A stretch of DNA of 64,000 nt from Propionibacteriales bacterium (GTDB lineage: Bacteria > Actinomycetota > Actinomycetes > Propionibacteriales > Nocardioidaceae): positions 310,001-374,000 of the forward strand of contig JAPLCB010000008.1 in assembly GCA_026392455.1 (NCBI GenBank), read 5' to 3'. Of the stretch, positions 1-10,066 are shown one piece after another. Each line of letters begins with the position of its first letter. The stretch's first letter is position 1. The notes beneath the pieces are model-generated. The model made no database searches, was not told the origin of the DNA, and saw nothing but the letters and a program-made list of their open reading frames with translations. Position numbers and translations under genes: made by a program.

Positions 1-2211
<2,211 letters not shown>

Positions 2212-2302
2212 CAAGACCCTCCGAGTACTCGGTCCACACGTGTGGCCCAGGCTGTCACTACATCGGCAGGCGTGGTGCCGACATCAGGACAACGCCCCCA
2301 AA

Positions 2303-2323
2303 GTTGAGTCCATTCCACTCAAC
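2303..2323. promoter_or_regulatory. HAIR operator (HspR site) upstream of clpB
   Basis: The inverted repeat GTTGAGT - 7 nt - ACTCAAC has perfectly matched 7-bp arms. It matches the HspR-associated inverted repeat (CTTGAGT-N7-ACTCAAG) of actinobacteria, differing only in the outermost base pair. It lies about 92-112 bp upstream of the clpB ATG, and hspR itself is encoded at 8438-8848. Confidence 0.9.
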
Positions 2324-2341
2324 TTCAGAAATTGTTGAGAA

Positions 2342-2460
2342 GGGCCTGACGCTCGCTTGAATCGGGCCTTGCGCGCCGTAGCGACCCGCCACCCGATTCG
2401 AGCGCGCCGAACGCCCCACTCGAGCGCGCGGCACGCCCCACTCGAGCGCGCGTCAGGCCC
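2342..2460. repeat. Large inverted repeat with three copies of a GCGCTCGA motif
   Basis: Outer arms GGGCCTGACG (2342-2351) and CGTCAGGCCC (2451-2460) are exact reverse complements. Inside them an imperfect 13-bp stem pairs 2354-2366 with 2392-2404 (core GAATCGGG / CCCGATTC). Three tandem variants of a motif reading, on the minus strand, GCGCGCTCGAGTGGGGC fill 2395-2455. It follows the stop codon of the MFS gene and precedes the clpB promoter, so a terminator role for the MFS gene is plausible. The 26-bp part 2435-2460 recurs at 29966-29991 with one mismatch. Confidence 0.6.
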
Positions 2461-2463
2461 GAC

Positions 2464-3885
2464 TCAACGGGGTGTGCGGGCGGGGATCGCCAGGGCCAGC
2501 GCGAACGCGGCAGCCGACGCGGCCAGCGAGATCAGCAGGGCGATCGTGAAACCCCGCTCGGAGGGGAGCGCGATCGACCCGAGGCGGGTCGTCTGGTGCG
2601 CCAGCACCGTGCCGACGACGGCGGCCGACAGCGAGGTGCCGACCGAGCGCATCAGCGCGTTCAGGCCGTTGGCGGCAGCGGTCTCGGTGACCGGGACGGC
2701 GCCCATGATCAGCGCGGGCATGGCGGCGTACGCGACGCCGACACCGGCACTCGTGATCGCACCGGCCAGCCCGATCTGCCACCACTCCGAGCGCATCAGC
2801 AGCAGCACGGTGTAGCCGAAACCGATGATCACCAGACCGGTGAGCAGCGCGGCACGGGGTCCGCGGGCGATCGTGATCCGGGCGCCGACGTCGGAGAACA
2901 GGTACATCATCAGCCCGCCGGGCATCAGCACCAGGCCGGCCTGGATCAGGGTGAGGCCGGCGCCGTAGCCCGTCGCCCCGGGGGCGAGCAGGAGCTGGAT
3001 CGGCACCAGCGACATCCCGTACATGGCGAAGCCGGCGCCGACCGACGCGATGTTGGTGAAGAGCACCTGCGGTCGGGCCGTCGTACGCAGGTCCACGAGA
3101 GGGGCGGCCGTCCGCAGCTCCCAGGTCCCCCAGATCGCGAGCACCGCGACCGAGCCGATCAGCAGCCCGACGGTGAGCGGGTCGCCCCACCCCCAGTCGC
3201 CCCCCTTGCTGATCGCCAGCAGCAGCATCACCAGGGCCGAACCGAGGCCGACAGCGCCGAGGAAGTCGAAGCGGGCCGGGGTACGGACCGGCGACTCCGG
3301 GATGAGGGCGAGCACCGCGACGATGCCGACGACGCCGAGGCCGGCGGCGATCCAGAACAGGGCGTGCCAGTTGGCCTTCTCCACGATCACCGCGGCGACC
3401 GGGAGGCCGATCGCTCCGCCGACGCCCAGGGTGGCGCTGACCCGGGCGACCGCAGGACCGACCCGCTCGACGGGCAGCTCGTCGCGCATGATGCTGATCC
3501 CGAGCGCGATCGCTCCCATCGCCATGCCCTGCAGAGCCCGGCCCGCGATCACCGGGACCAGGCTGTCGGAGACCGCGCAGAGCAGCGACCCGACGACCAG
3601 GAACCCCAGGCTGATCACCAGCATCAGGCGCTTGCCCACCATGTCGCCGAGCCGGCCGCTGATCGGCATGGTGACAGCGGCGGTGAGCAGGGTGGCGGTC
3701 ACCGCCCAGGACGTGTTCGACGCCGTGGTCCCGAGCAGGCTCGGCAGCAGCGGGATCAGCGGGACGATCATCGTCTGGGTCAGGGCAACCACGATGCCGC
3801 AGTAGCAGGCCACCGCGACGACGACCCCCGGGTGCGCGACCTTGCGCTCCGCCGAGGTGCCGGACGGGGTCGCGATCTGGGTCAT
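2464..3885 (-). CDS. MFS drug-efflux transporter (DHA2/EmrB-like)
   Basis: A 473-residue integral membrane protein with 12-14 predicted hydrophobic segments. The major facilitator loop motif appears as GRLGDMVGKRLM (about residues 80-91), and MQGMAMGAI-type Gly-rich segments follow. Length and pattern suit the DHA2 proton-antiporter group that exports drugs or toxic lipophilic compounds; the substrate cannot be read from sequence. The ATG at 3883-3885 was chosen (MTQIATPSG); an upstream in-frame ATG at 3960 would place the N-terminus inside the operator. It diverges from a MarR gene with a palindromic operator between them, the usual arrangement for an efflux pump repressed by its neighbour and induced by the pump's substrate. 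Confidence 0.85.
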   Translation of the reverse strand: MTQIATPSGTSAERKVAHPGVVVAVACYCGIVVALTQTMIVPLIPLLPSLLGTTASNTSWAVTATLLTAAVTMPISGRLGDMVGKRLMLVISLGFLVVGSLLCAVSDSLVPVIAGRALQGMAMGAIALGISIMRDELPVERVGPAVARVSATLGVGGAIGLPVAAVIVEKANWHALFWIAAGLGVVGIVAVLALIPESPVRTPARFDFLGAVGLGSALVMLLLAISKGGDWGWGDPLTVGLLIGSVAVLAIWGTWELRTAAPLVDLRTTARPQVLFTNIASVGAGFAMYGMSLVPIQLLLAPGATGYGAGLTLIQAGLVLMPGGLMMYLFSDVGARITIARGPRAALLTGLVIIGFGYTVLLLMRSEWWQIGLAGAITSAGVGVAYAAMPALIMGAVPVTETAAANGLNALMRSVGTSLSAAVVGTVLAHQTTRLGSIALPSERGFTIALLISLAASAAAFALALAIPARTPR

Positions 3886-3934
3886 CAGGGGCCTTCCGCA
3901 GCATCGACGCCCGGTCGGCGCCTGGATATGTATC

Positions 3935-3951
3935 GTACACATCGTGTGTAC
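3935..3951. promoter_or_regulatory. Palindromic operator between MFS and marR genes
   Basis: Perfect inverted repeat GTACACA - TCG - TGTGTAC, with weaker symmetry continuing outward (ATGTAT / ATGCACAT, 3928-3960). It lies 50 bp from the MFS start and 37 bp from the regulator start, where a MarR dimer would cover both promoters. Binding by the adjacent MarR protein is inference. Confidence 0.8.
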
Positions 3952-3987
3952 TATGCACATCCCCGGACCGCGAGAGGAGCGTCACAC

Positions 3988-4467
3988 GTGCCCAGCCGTA
4001 GCCAGGACTCAGCGACCAGCCTCGCCCGTACCGTTGAGCTGCTGGAGCAGGAGCTGACCCTGCTCGCCCGACACCAGCTCAGCTCAGCCGCGCACACTCC
4101 TGATCTCGTGCTGGACAGGTCCGGCTACCAGCTGCTCAGCCGCCTCGAGCTCGAGCCGCTGACCCTCAAGCAGCTCGCCGAGGCCTTCCGTCTCGACGTC
4201 TCCACCGTGAACCGTCAGGTGGCGACCCTGCGTCGCAAGGGCCTGGCCGAGCGGATCGACAGCCCCGACGGAGGGGTGGCCCGGTTGCTCCGCCCGACGC
4301 CACGGGGGGTAGCCCTGCTCCACCAGGACCGAGCGATGCGGCACAGCCAGGTCGGCCGGGTGCTGGAGACCTGGGACGACGACGACGTGGCTGCCCTGCG
4401 GGAGCTGTTAGCGAAATTCAACACCTCCATCGAGGACCTGGAAGGCCAGCGCTGGCCGAGGCCGTAG
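3988..4467 (+). CDS. MarR-family transcriptional regulator
   Basis: A 159-residue winged-helix protein. The GTG start (3988) is preceded by GAGAGGAGC at a suitable distance. The DNA-binding core is visible: LTLKQLAEAFRLDVSTVNRQ (recognition helix, about residues 60-80), then VATLRRKGLAERIDSPDGG and a wing ending LLRPTPRG, with long helices at both ends for dimerisation. This is the standard MarR layout of 140-165 residues. It is divergent from the MFS pump, with a shared palindromic operator in the 102-bp gap, so it most likely represses both the pump and itself until a ligand binds. The ligand is not predictable. Confidence 0.9.
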   Translation: MPSRSQDSATSLARTVELLEQELTLLARHQLSSAAHTPDLVLDRSGYQLLSRLELEPLTLKQLAEAFRLDVSTVNRQVATLRRKGLAERIDSPDGGVARLLRPTPRGVALLHQDRAMRHSQVGRVLETWDDDDVAALRELLAKFNTSIEDLEGQRWPRP

Positions 4468-4586
4468 CGACTTTCGCCCGTGAGGGATGAGGAAAAGCCA
4501 CAACTAGTAGAAACCCCACTGTTCCGGACCCCACCCCGGCACCGATGCTGAGGCTTCTCTGCCTTCCACAGATCGGGACTCCTGAC

Positions 4587-5273
4587 ATGCGCTCCAAGTT
4601 CGTGACCGTCCTCACCGTGATCGGCGCGGTGACCGTCCTGGTCCTCGCCGCCAACACGGTCGCCCTGGCGACCACCGGCAAGGCGATCCTCGCCGGCAAG
4701 ATCAACACCTCCTCGACCCTGACCTCGATCGTCCGGACCACCCCCGGTACCGGGCTCCAGGTCAAGACCAAGTCCACCGCCAACGCACCGTTCGCGGTCA
4801 ACGGCACCGGCAAGGTCGTCAGCCTGAACGCCGACAAGGTCGACGGTCTCGACGGCGGCACCCGCGCTCTGAAGTGGATCTTCACCGGCACCCGCGGCGA
4901 CACCACGGACTTCGCGCTGGCAGGTCTGCCGAACGGCACCTACCTGGTGTCGTACTCGGTCTACTTCGGATCGCTCAGCACTGCTGACGGTCTCACCTCG
5001 GCCTGCTACCTGAGGCAAACCGTCAATGGTGGTGCGACCGTCTTCACCGGGGAGACGAACATGACCGAGACCGCGACGTCCTACCCCGGCCTGAGTGCAA
5101 CCGCGCTGGTCACCAAGGGCACCGGCGGGAGCGTCGTCCTGAACTGCAGCGCCCCGAGCGGCGGGACGTGGACGGCGACCTCCAGCGAGCCGGTCCAGAT
5201 CACGGCGGTGCCGATCGCCGGCGTGACGAACAAGGGTGCGCCGACGGTCTCCAAGGTCGCGGCCCGCCGCTGA
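4587..5273 (+). CDS. Secreted or surface protein, first of a tandem duplicate pair
   Basis: A 228-residue protein of unknown function. Residues 1-27 form a signal peptide or signal anchor (MRSKFVTVLTVIGAVTVLVL then AANTVALA). The following segment (GKAILAGKINTSSTLTSIVR, and LNADKVDG) is of the low-complexity kind seen in exported actinobacterial proteins. The C-terminal half is beta-rich, has two cysteines about 60 residues apart, and ends near QITAVPIAGV. The first ~85 residues are nearly identical to the next gene (5368-6027), also at DNA level, while the C-terminal halves have diverged. The ATG at 4587 matches the duplicate's start; an ATG at 4545 is in frame but is not shared with the copy. 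Its own terminator-like hairpin follows. Confidence 0.75.
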   Translation: MRSKFVTVLTVIGAVTVLVLAANTVALATTGKAILAGKINTSSTLTSIVRTTPGTGLQVKTKSTANAPFAVNGTGKVVSLNADKVDGLDGGTRALKWIFTGTRGDTTDFALAGLPNGTYLVSYSVYFGSLSTADGLTSACYLRQTVNGGATVFTGETNMTETATSYPGLSATALVTKGTGGSVVLNCSAPSGGTWTATSSEPVQITAVPIAGVTNKGAPTVSKVAARR

Positions 5274-5284
5274 CGACCGTCGCC

Positions 5285-5320
5285 GCGAGCCCACCGTCCG
5301 TCCCAGGACGGTGGGCTCGC
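5285..5320 (+). terminator. Hairpin terminator after first duplicate
   Basis: A perfect 15-bp stem pairs GCGAGCCCACCGTCC (5285-5299) with 5306-5320 around a 6-nt loop, 11 nt after the stop codon. There is no U-tract, as is usual in actinobacteria. It separates the duplicated genes, implying that each has its own promoter or that readthrough is partial. Confidence 0.75.
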
Positions 5321-5367
5321 CGCAGATCCGGCCCGCACGGCACCCTCCTCCAGATCGGAACACCACG

Positions 5368-6027
5368 ATGCGCTCCAAGCTGATGACCGTCCTCACCGTG
5401 ATCGGCGCGGTGACCGTCCTGGTCCTCGCCGCCAACACGGTCGCCCTGGCGACCACCGGCAAGGCGATCCTCGCCGGCAAGATCAACACCTCCTCGACCC
5501 TGACCTCCATCGTCCGGACCACCCCCGGTACCGGGCTTCAGGTCAAGACCAAGTCCACCGCCAACGCGCCCTTCGCCGTCAACGGCACCGGCAAGGTCAC
5601 CAACCTCAACGCCGACAAGATCGACGGCAAGGACTCCACCGTCCTCGGGACCCGCGCCCTGGTCTGGTCCTACGCCGGCAGCACGGCCTCCGCGTCGACC
5701 AGGACCTTCTCGACCACGACGATGCCGGCCGGTTCGTACCTGCTCAACTACGAGGTCTACCTGACCTCCGGCGCGGGGCGGGTCGACTGCTACCTGCAAC
5801 GCAACAGCGACGGCATCTACGCCGCCCAGGGCACCGCGGACTCCAACAACGGCGGCACCTCGCTGACCGGCGCCGGTCTGATCACGCTGACCGCGCCCGG
5901 TGTCGTGCGACTCGTCTGCTCCACCCAGACGGCCATCCTCTGGAGCGTCGACCAGTCGCAGCCGCTCCGGATCACGGCGGTGCCGATCACCGGCCTGGCC
6001 CTCAAGGGGAGCCCGGCCGTCAGCTGA
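5368..6027 (+). CDS. Secreted or surface protein, second of a tandem duplicate pair
   Basis: A 219-residue paralogue of the preceding gene. The N-terminal signal segment and GKAILAGKINTSSTLTSIVR region are the same, with only a few base differences across the first ~260 nt, and the duplicated stretch extends upstream (CAGATCGG before both starts). Past the LNADKIDGKDS motif the sequence diverges to a beta-rich C-terminal domain with two cysteines (DCYLQ, LVCST) ending ITAVPITGLALKG. The near-identity of leader halves against divergent tails suggests recent duplication or gene conversion followed by selection on the exposed part. Function is unknown; a role at the cell surface is inference from the signal segment. 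Confidence 0.75.
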   Translation: MRSKLMTVLTVIGAVTVLVLAANTVALATTGKAILAGKINTSSTLTSIVRTTPGTGLQVKTKSTANAPFAVNGTGKVTNLNADKIDGKDSTVLGTRALVWSYAGSTASASTRTFSTTTMPAGSYLLNYEVYLTSGAGRVDCYLQRNSDGIYAAQGTADSNNGGTSLTGAGLITLTAPGVVRLVCSTQTAILWSVDQSQPLRITAVPITGLALKGSPAVS

Positions 6028-6052
6028 GCAGCAGGGCGCTCAGCCCCTGAGC

Positions 6053-6084
6053 ACGAACGGCCGCCTCTCGGGGCGGCCGTTCGT
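6053..6084. terminator. Bidirectional hairpin terminator
   Basis: A 13-bp perfect stem, ACGAACGGCCGCC (6053-6065) with 6072-6084, loop of 6 nt. It sits between the convergent ends of the second duplicate (stop 6027) and the Abi-alpha-like gene (stop 6087), so it can serve both. Confidence 0.8.
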
Positions 6085-6086
6085 CA

Positions 6087-6983
6087 TCACTGCTCGTTGT
6101 CGGGCATCTCGTGCGCCGGAAGGTCCACGGCCTCGTCGTCGTCGACCAGGCAGGTCTTGCAGAAGTCGATCCCGAACGGCGTCAGGTGGATCGAGCGACG
6201 GACGACCTTGGCGAACCGGACCGAGTGCATCGCCTCGAGAACATCGGGCTGCGCCTCGACGACCTGGTACTCCAGCGGGTCCTCGAGCTGCTCGCGGGAG
6301 AACCAAACCAGGCCGAGTCGGAACAGGTTGTTCAGGTAGGCCGGCACTTCGTCGAGGTAGCGGACCCCGGCCCGGGGGCCGATCATCGTGAGCCCGGCTG
6401 ACAGCAGTGACGAGGACACCATCCCGACGGGACCACCGGTCCGTACGTCGACCGACGGCTGTGGTCCACCACGGAGCAGGAGCATCAGGATCCGGGCCTC
6501 GTCGGGCGCGACCTCGTCGAGGATCCGGGCGTACGCCGGGTGCGCCTCGTCGTCGCTCCACACGTCCCGGGACTTGCGCAGCAGCTCTTCGCCACGCTCG
6601 CGCAGGGTGAGCTCACGCTCGACCTTCGCGGGGGCCTCGGTCGGCGTCATCACCGACGTCAGCGTGACGCTGGCCTCGAAGAGCGCCACCGGGACCGGGA
6701 CCCCGGCGGAGATCGCTGACGCCACCGTCGAGATCGCCTTGGTGGCATCAGCCAGGTCGGTGGCGACGCCGCGCACCAGGTCTCCGGCGGCCTTCGGGTC
6801 GGTCATCGCCCGGGCCAGGTTCCGTGCCGAACGGGCACTCGATCCGGCGACCCAGGAGGCCGAGCGCAGCCAGGCCGTACCGGCGATCCGGGCCACTCCG
6901 GGAAGCGCCTCGGCGGCACCTTCCCAGACGGCGGGCGCCCGCTCGGGACGACCCCCGGAGTTCAGCTCCGCACCCTCGCTCAT
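6087..6983 (-). CDS. DUF4393/Abi-alpha-like protein
   Basis: A 298-residue protein resembling the DUF4393 family, renamed Abi_alpha after abortive-infection proteins. Visible pieces are a long helical N-terminal region with a small-residue hydrophobic stretch near residues 85-115 (AISAGVPVPVALFEASV), then the more conserved DEVAPDEARILMLLLRGGPQ segment, and a C-terminal part with LTPFGIDFCKTCL that looks winged-helix-like. The ATG at 6981-6983 overlaps the DUF445 stop by 4 bp (ATGA), so the two proteins are translationally coupled. Family members are widespread in actinobacterial chromosomes, and an antiphage role here is only a possibility. It could equally be an envelope protein working with its DUF445 partner. 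Confidence 0.65.
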   Translation of the reverse strand: MSEGAELNSGGRPERAPAVWEGAAEALPGVARIAGTAWLRSASWVAGSSARSARNLARAMTDPKAAGDLVRGVATDLADATKAISTVASAISAGVPVPVALFEASVTLTSVMTPTEAPAKVERELTLRERGEELLRKSRDVWSDDEAHPAYARILDEVAPDEARILMLLLRGGPQPSVDVRTGGPVGMVSSSLLSAGLTMIGPRAGVRYLDEVPAYLNNLFRLGLVWFSREQLEDPLEYQVVEAQPDVLEAMHSVRFAKVVRRSIHLTPFGIDFCKTCLVDDDEAVDLPAHEMPDNEQ

Positions 6984-8299
6984 TTGCCACCCACCCCGAA
7001 GAGCGCCAGGTGGATGACTCCACCGGCGAAGCCCATGATCGCGCCGTGCGCGTACAACATCCACTCATCCTCTTTGATCGCCGAACGCATCATGTCCACG
7101 AAGTCCCGCGGCGGGAGCTCCTTGGTCCGGGCGGCCACCAGGGTCCGGATCTTGTCGGCCTGGCGCTTGCTGAACTCAGGGTCCCGGAACGGGGTGATCG
7201 TCCGGTCGACGGCCTCGGCCGCGACCGCGTCACGGATGCTGTCGAACCGCTTGGAGCCGATCGCGATCCGGACCGCACCGCGGACAGGTCCGGCTGCCTG
7301 GTCGATCGCCGGCAGCATCGCGGTGGCGATCATCTGCCGGGTCCGGTCACCGCGAGGGCCGTCGAGCAAGAAGTCCCCGATCCGCTCGAGCGTGATCACG
7401 TCGTCGGCGATGATCTGGGCGTAGACCTCGGCTGCCTCGTCCTGGCGGCGCAGGAACAGTCCGTGCCACTTGATGCCGAGGATCCGTTTCGGCTCGGGCG
7501 GCTCGAAGATCAGCCACATACCGAGGGCGTTCGTCACCCATCCGACGACGATCCCGAGCAGCGGCAGCAGCCACCAGATGCCGAACCAGTGGTCGACCAT
7601 CGCGACCGGGATCCCGAGCAGGAACCCGAAGATGAACCCGAAGGCCACCATCAGGTTGAGCTCCTTCTGGCCGAAGTCGCGGAAGATCCGCACCACCAGC
7701 GCCGGGTTCGACTCGAAGTGGTCGATCACCATGATCTTCGGGTCGAGCAGCTGATCGATGTGGATGCCGATCTCGTCGGTGATCCCGTGCACGACCGTCG
7801 GCATCTGCGCCTGGACCCGGGCGATGATCGCCTTGCGGGCCGGCGTCGGCAGGTCGCGCCACAGGTTCGGGTGCTCGCGCTCCATGACGTCCTCGATCAT
7901 CCGAGGCATGTCCGGCTCGAAGACCTTGACGATGTGCTCGGCGATCTTGTCCGGCTCCAGCTGCTGGTAGAACTCCCCCGGGGTACCCAGCTTGGTGATC
8001 GCCTTGTCGACGGCGATGCTGCCCATCTTCGCGGCACGGGCCGGCACGATCCCTTGCCAGCCGATCCCTCCCTGCAGGATGCCGGGGATCTCCTGGAGCT
8101 TGCGCGGCAGCACCCGGGAGAGCTGCTTGAGGCCGGGAACGGCGAAGCCGTGGAACCGCACCGGCGAGAACAGCATGATCAGGCCGGTCCAGTTGATCAG
8201 CCAGCCGATCACGCCGGTGAACACGGGAATGGTGGCGATGTGGATCCAGTCGGACCCCTCGACGTGCTGGAAGAACCAGTCGATCTCCATCAATGCCAC
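6980..8299 (-). CDS. DUF445 membrane protein
   Basis: A 439-residue member of the DUF445 family of bacterial membrane proteins of unknown function. An N-terminal membrane segment (VFTGVIGWLINWTGLIMLF, about residues 27-45) is followed by a long helical region and further membrane segments at about 225-275 (LMVAFGFIFGFLLGIPVAMV; LLPLLGIVVGWVTNALGMWL) and a last one at the C-terminus (GAIMGFAGGVIHLALFGVGG). The repeated GW(L/V)(I/T)N motif is characteristic. Start is GTG 8299 or ATG 8290; neither has a strong ribosome binding site. It is the first gene of a coupled pair with the Abi-alpha-like gene. Confidence 0.8.
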   Translation of the reverse strand: MALMEIDWFFQHVEGSDWIHIATIPVFTGVIGWLINWTGLIMLFSPVRFHGFAVPGLKQLSRVLPRKLQEIPGILQGGIGWQGIVPARAAKMGSIAVDKAITKLGTPGEFYQQLEPDKIAEHIVKVFEPDMPRMIEDVMEREHPNLWRDLPTPARKAIIARVQAQMPTVVHGITDEIGIHIDQLLDPKIMVIDHFESNPALVVRIFRDFGQKELNLMVAFGFIFGFLLGIPVAMVDHWFGIWWLLPLLGIVVGWVTNALGMWLIFEPPEPKRILGIKWHGLFLRRQDEAAEVYAQIIADDVITLERIGDFLLDGPRGDRTRQMIATAMLPAIDQAAGPVRGAVRIAIGSKRFDSIRDAVAAEAVDRTITPFRDPEFSKRQADKIRTLVAARTKELPPRDFVDMMRSAIKEDEWMLYAHGAIMGFAGGVIHLALFGVGGK

Positions 8300-8360
8300 T
8301 GTCAGTGCCCCACATCTCGTCGCATGATCATCAGCCGGCGACCGCTGCTGGTCGAGCCGG

Positions 8361-8381
8361 TGCTGAGACTAACGGCTCAGC
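8361..8381 (-). terminator. Weak hairpin after hspR
   Basis: The short stem GCTGAG / CTCAGC (7 pairs with a flanking wobble) lies 57 nt past the hspR stop codon, between hspR and the DUF445 gene. It is the only candidate for the end of the dnaK operon transcript and is weak. Confidence 0.3.
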
Positions 8382-8437
8382 GGGGCATCGGTCACTGACC
8401 GTTCTGACACAGGACACCCGGCGACGGTTCCGAAATG

Positions 8438-8848
8438 TCAGCCGAACGGATGGATCGCACCAGTACGGGGCCTCAGCGCAGGCAGGTTGGGGCGCCTGGC
8501 ATCCAGGGCAGCAGCCGTCTGGTCGAGCGCCGACTGCAGCGCCCGGGCGCGTTCGAGCAGCTCGGCGTTGCGCGCCCGCAACGCGATCACCTGGTTCTCC
8601 AGGTCGATGATCCGACGGACTCCTTCGAGCCCGATCCCGGTCGCGGTCAGCTCGGCGACGACCCGGAGCGCCTCGATGTCGTTGAGCGAGTAGCGCCGGC
8701 CGCCGCCGCCGGTCCGACCTGGCGAGACCAGCCCGGCGCGGTCGTACTGGCGCAGCGTCTGCGGGTGCAGACCGGTCAGCTCGGCGGCAACACTGATCAC
8801 GTAGACCGGCGTGCTGGGGCCCGGGGCTCGCGGTGACTGACGCGGCAT
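8438..8848 (-). CDS. hspR: Heat-shock repressor HspR (MerR family)
   Basis: A 136-residue MerR-type repressor that binds HAIR palindromes and, in Streptomyces and Mycobacterium, needs DnaK as co-repressor. The helix-turn-helix reads VISVAAELTGLHPQTLRQYD (about residues 17-36), followed by the MerR wing GRRYSLNDIEALR and a C-terminal coiled coil (LENQVIALRARNAELLERAR) for dimerisation. It is the last gene of dnaK-grpE-dnaJ-hspR: its ATG overlaps the dnaJ stop by one base (TAATG). HAIR sites upstream of dnaK and of clpB complete the regulon, so the protein represses its own operon. Length and context are typical, and identification is secure. Confidence 0.96.
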   Translation of the reverse strand: MPRQSPRAPGPSTPVYVISVAAELTGLHPQTLRQYDRAGLVSPGRTGGGGRRYSLNDIEALRVVAELTATGIGLEGVRRIIDLENQVIALRARNAELLERARALQSALDQTAAALDARRPNLPALRPRTGAIHPFG

Positions 8849-9990
8849 TACGAGCTCCTCTCGGCCAGGTGTGCACGCGGGTCCGTCCCGGCAGTGGCGT
8901 CGCGGTAGGCCTCCACAGCGGCCCTGGTCGCGTCGTCGAGCTCGGTCGGAACCTGCACCTCCACGGTAACCAACAGGTCGCCCCGAGCATCAGCCTTCGC
9001 CGGCGCGCCGCGACCACGCACCCGGAGCACTCGGCCCGTTGGCGTGCCCGGCGCGATCCGGAGGGTCACCGGGGCACCATCCAAGGTCGGGACGCCGATC
9101 TCGGCACCGAGGGCGGCCTCGTCGAACGAGACCGGCACGGTGATGGTGAGGTGGTCACCCTTGCGGCCGAACAGGGGGTGGGCAGCCACCCGGACGTTGA
9201 CGAACAGGTCCCCGGCCGGCCCCCCGGACTCCCCGGGAGCGCCCTTGCCCTTGAGCCGGATCCGCTGGCCGTCCTTCACCCCGGCCGGGATCCGGGCCTG
9301 CAGGGTCCGGCTCGACCGACCGCGACCAGAGCCCCGGCAGGTCGGGCAGCTCTCGGAGTAGACGACCTGGTGGCCGTGGCACTCGGGGCAGGTCTCGTTC
9401 ATCGCGAATCCGCCGCCCATGCTGTTCACCACCATGCCAGCGCCACCGCAGGTCGGGCAGACGTGCGGCTTGGTGCCGGGCTTGCCGCCCGTCCCCCGGC
9501 ACGTCTCGCACGCCGAGTCGGCCGAGAGCCGGAGCGAGATCGTGGTGCCGTCGATGGCGTCGGTGAACGAGATCGACGCCTCGGTCTCCAGGTCGGCGCC
9601 GCGGGTCGCCCGCCGCTGGGCGCGCTGCGGGCCACCTCCGCTGTTGAACATGCCGCCGAACAGGTCGGAGAGGTCGAACCCGCCGGCTCCCCCGAAGTGG
9701 GCGCCCGGCTGACCGCCGAAGCCACCACCGGGACCGTTCGCTCCGAACGGCGCGCCCCCGTAGGCACGGAGCTCGTCGTACTCCTTGCGCTTGCCGGCGT
9801 CGCTGAGGACGTCGTTCGCCTCGGCGACATCCTTGAAACGAGCCTCTGCCGCGGCGTTCCCGGGGTTGGAGTCGGGGTGGTTCTCCCGGGCCAGCTTGCG
9901 GTACGCCTTCTTGATCGCGGCAGCGTCAGCGTCCTTCTGCACACCGAGGACCTTGTAGAAGTCCTTGTTGACCCAGTCAGCCTGGCTCAT
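8848..9990 (-). CDS. dnaJ: Molecular chaperone DnaJ (Hsp40)
   Basis: The type I Hsp40 co-chaperone that delivers substrates to DnaK and stimulates its ATPase. It has 380 residues: J domain with HPD at 38-40, Gly/Phe-rich linker (about 78-125), a zinc-binding region with four CxxC units (CETC, CPTC, CPEC, CPTC, about 160-220), then the two substrate-binding beta domains. The third zinc repeat reads CPECHGHQ and lacks the usual final glycine; this is minor, since all eight cysteines are present. The stop overlaps the hspR ATG by one base. Between it and grpE lies a dispersed palindromic repeat. Given its place in the dnaK operon it corresponds to actinobacterial DnaJ1. Confidence 0.96.
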   Translation of the reverse strand: MSQADWVNKDFYKVLGVQKDADAAAIKKAYRKLARENHPDSNPGNAAAEARFKDVAEANDVLSDAGKRKEYDELRAYGGAPFGANGPGGGFGGQPGAHFGGAGGFDLSDLFGGMFNSGGGPQRAQRRATRGADLETEASISFTDAIDGTTISLRLSADSACETCRGTGGKPGTKPHVCPTCGGAGMVVNSMGGGFAMNETCPECHGHQVVYSESCPTCRGSGRGRSSRTLQARIPAGVKDGQRIRLKGKGAPGESGGPAGDLFVNVRVAAHPLFGRKGDHLTITVPVSFDEAALGAEIGVPTLDGAPVTLRIAPGTPTGRVLRVRGRGAPAKADARGDLLVTVEVQVPTELDDATRAAVEAYRDATAGTDPRAHLAERSS

Positions 9991-10017
9991 GGTTCACCCC
10001 TCCTCTCGGGAACTGTG

Positions 10018-10064
10018 CTGGTTGAGGTGCGGCCGCACCGGCGGTCGCCTCGAAACCTGGTGAC
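10018..10064. repeat. Dispersed palindromic repeat, copy A (in grpE-dnaJ gap)
   Basis: The element begins CTGGTTGAGGTGCGGCCG and ends GCGGTCGCCTCGAAACC followed by TGGTGAC. The ends are imperfect inverted repeats, giving a hairpin inside the heat-shock operon transcript. Near-identical copies lie at 25071-25117 and 49177-49224. Confidence 0.8.
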
Positions 10065-10066
10065 TC

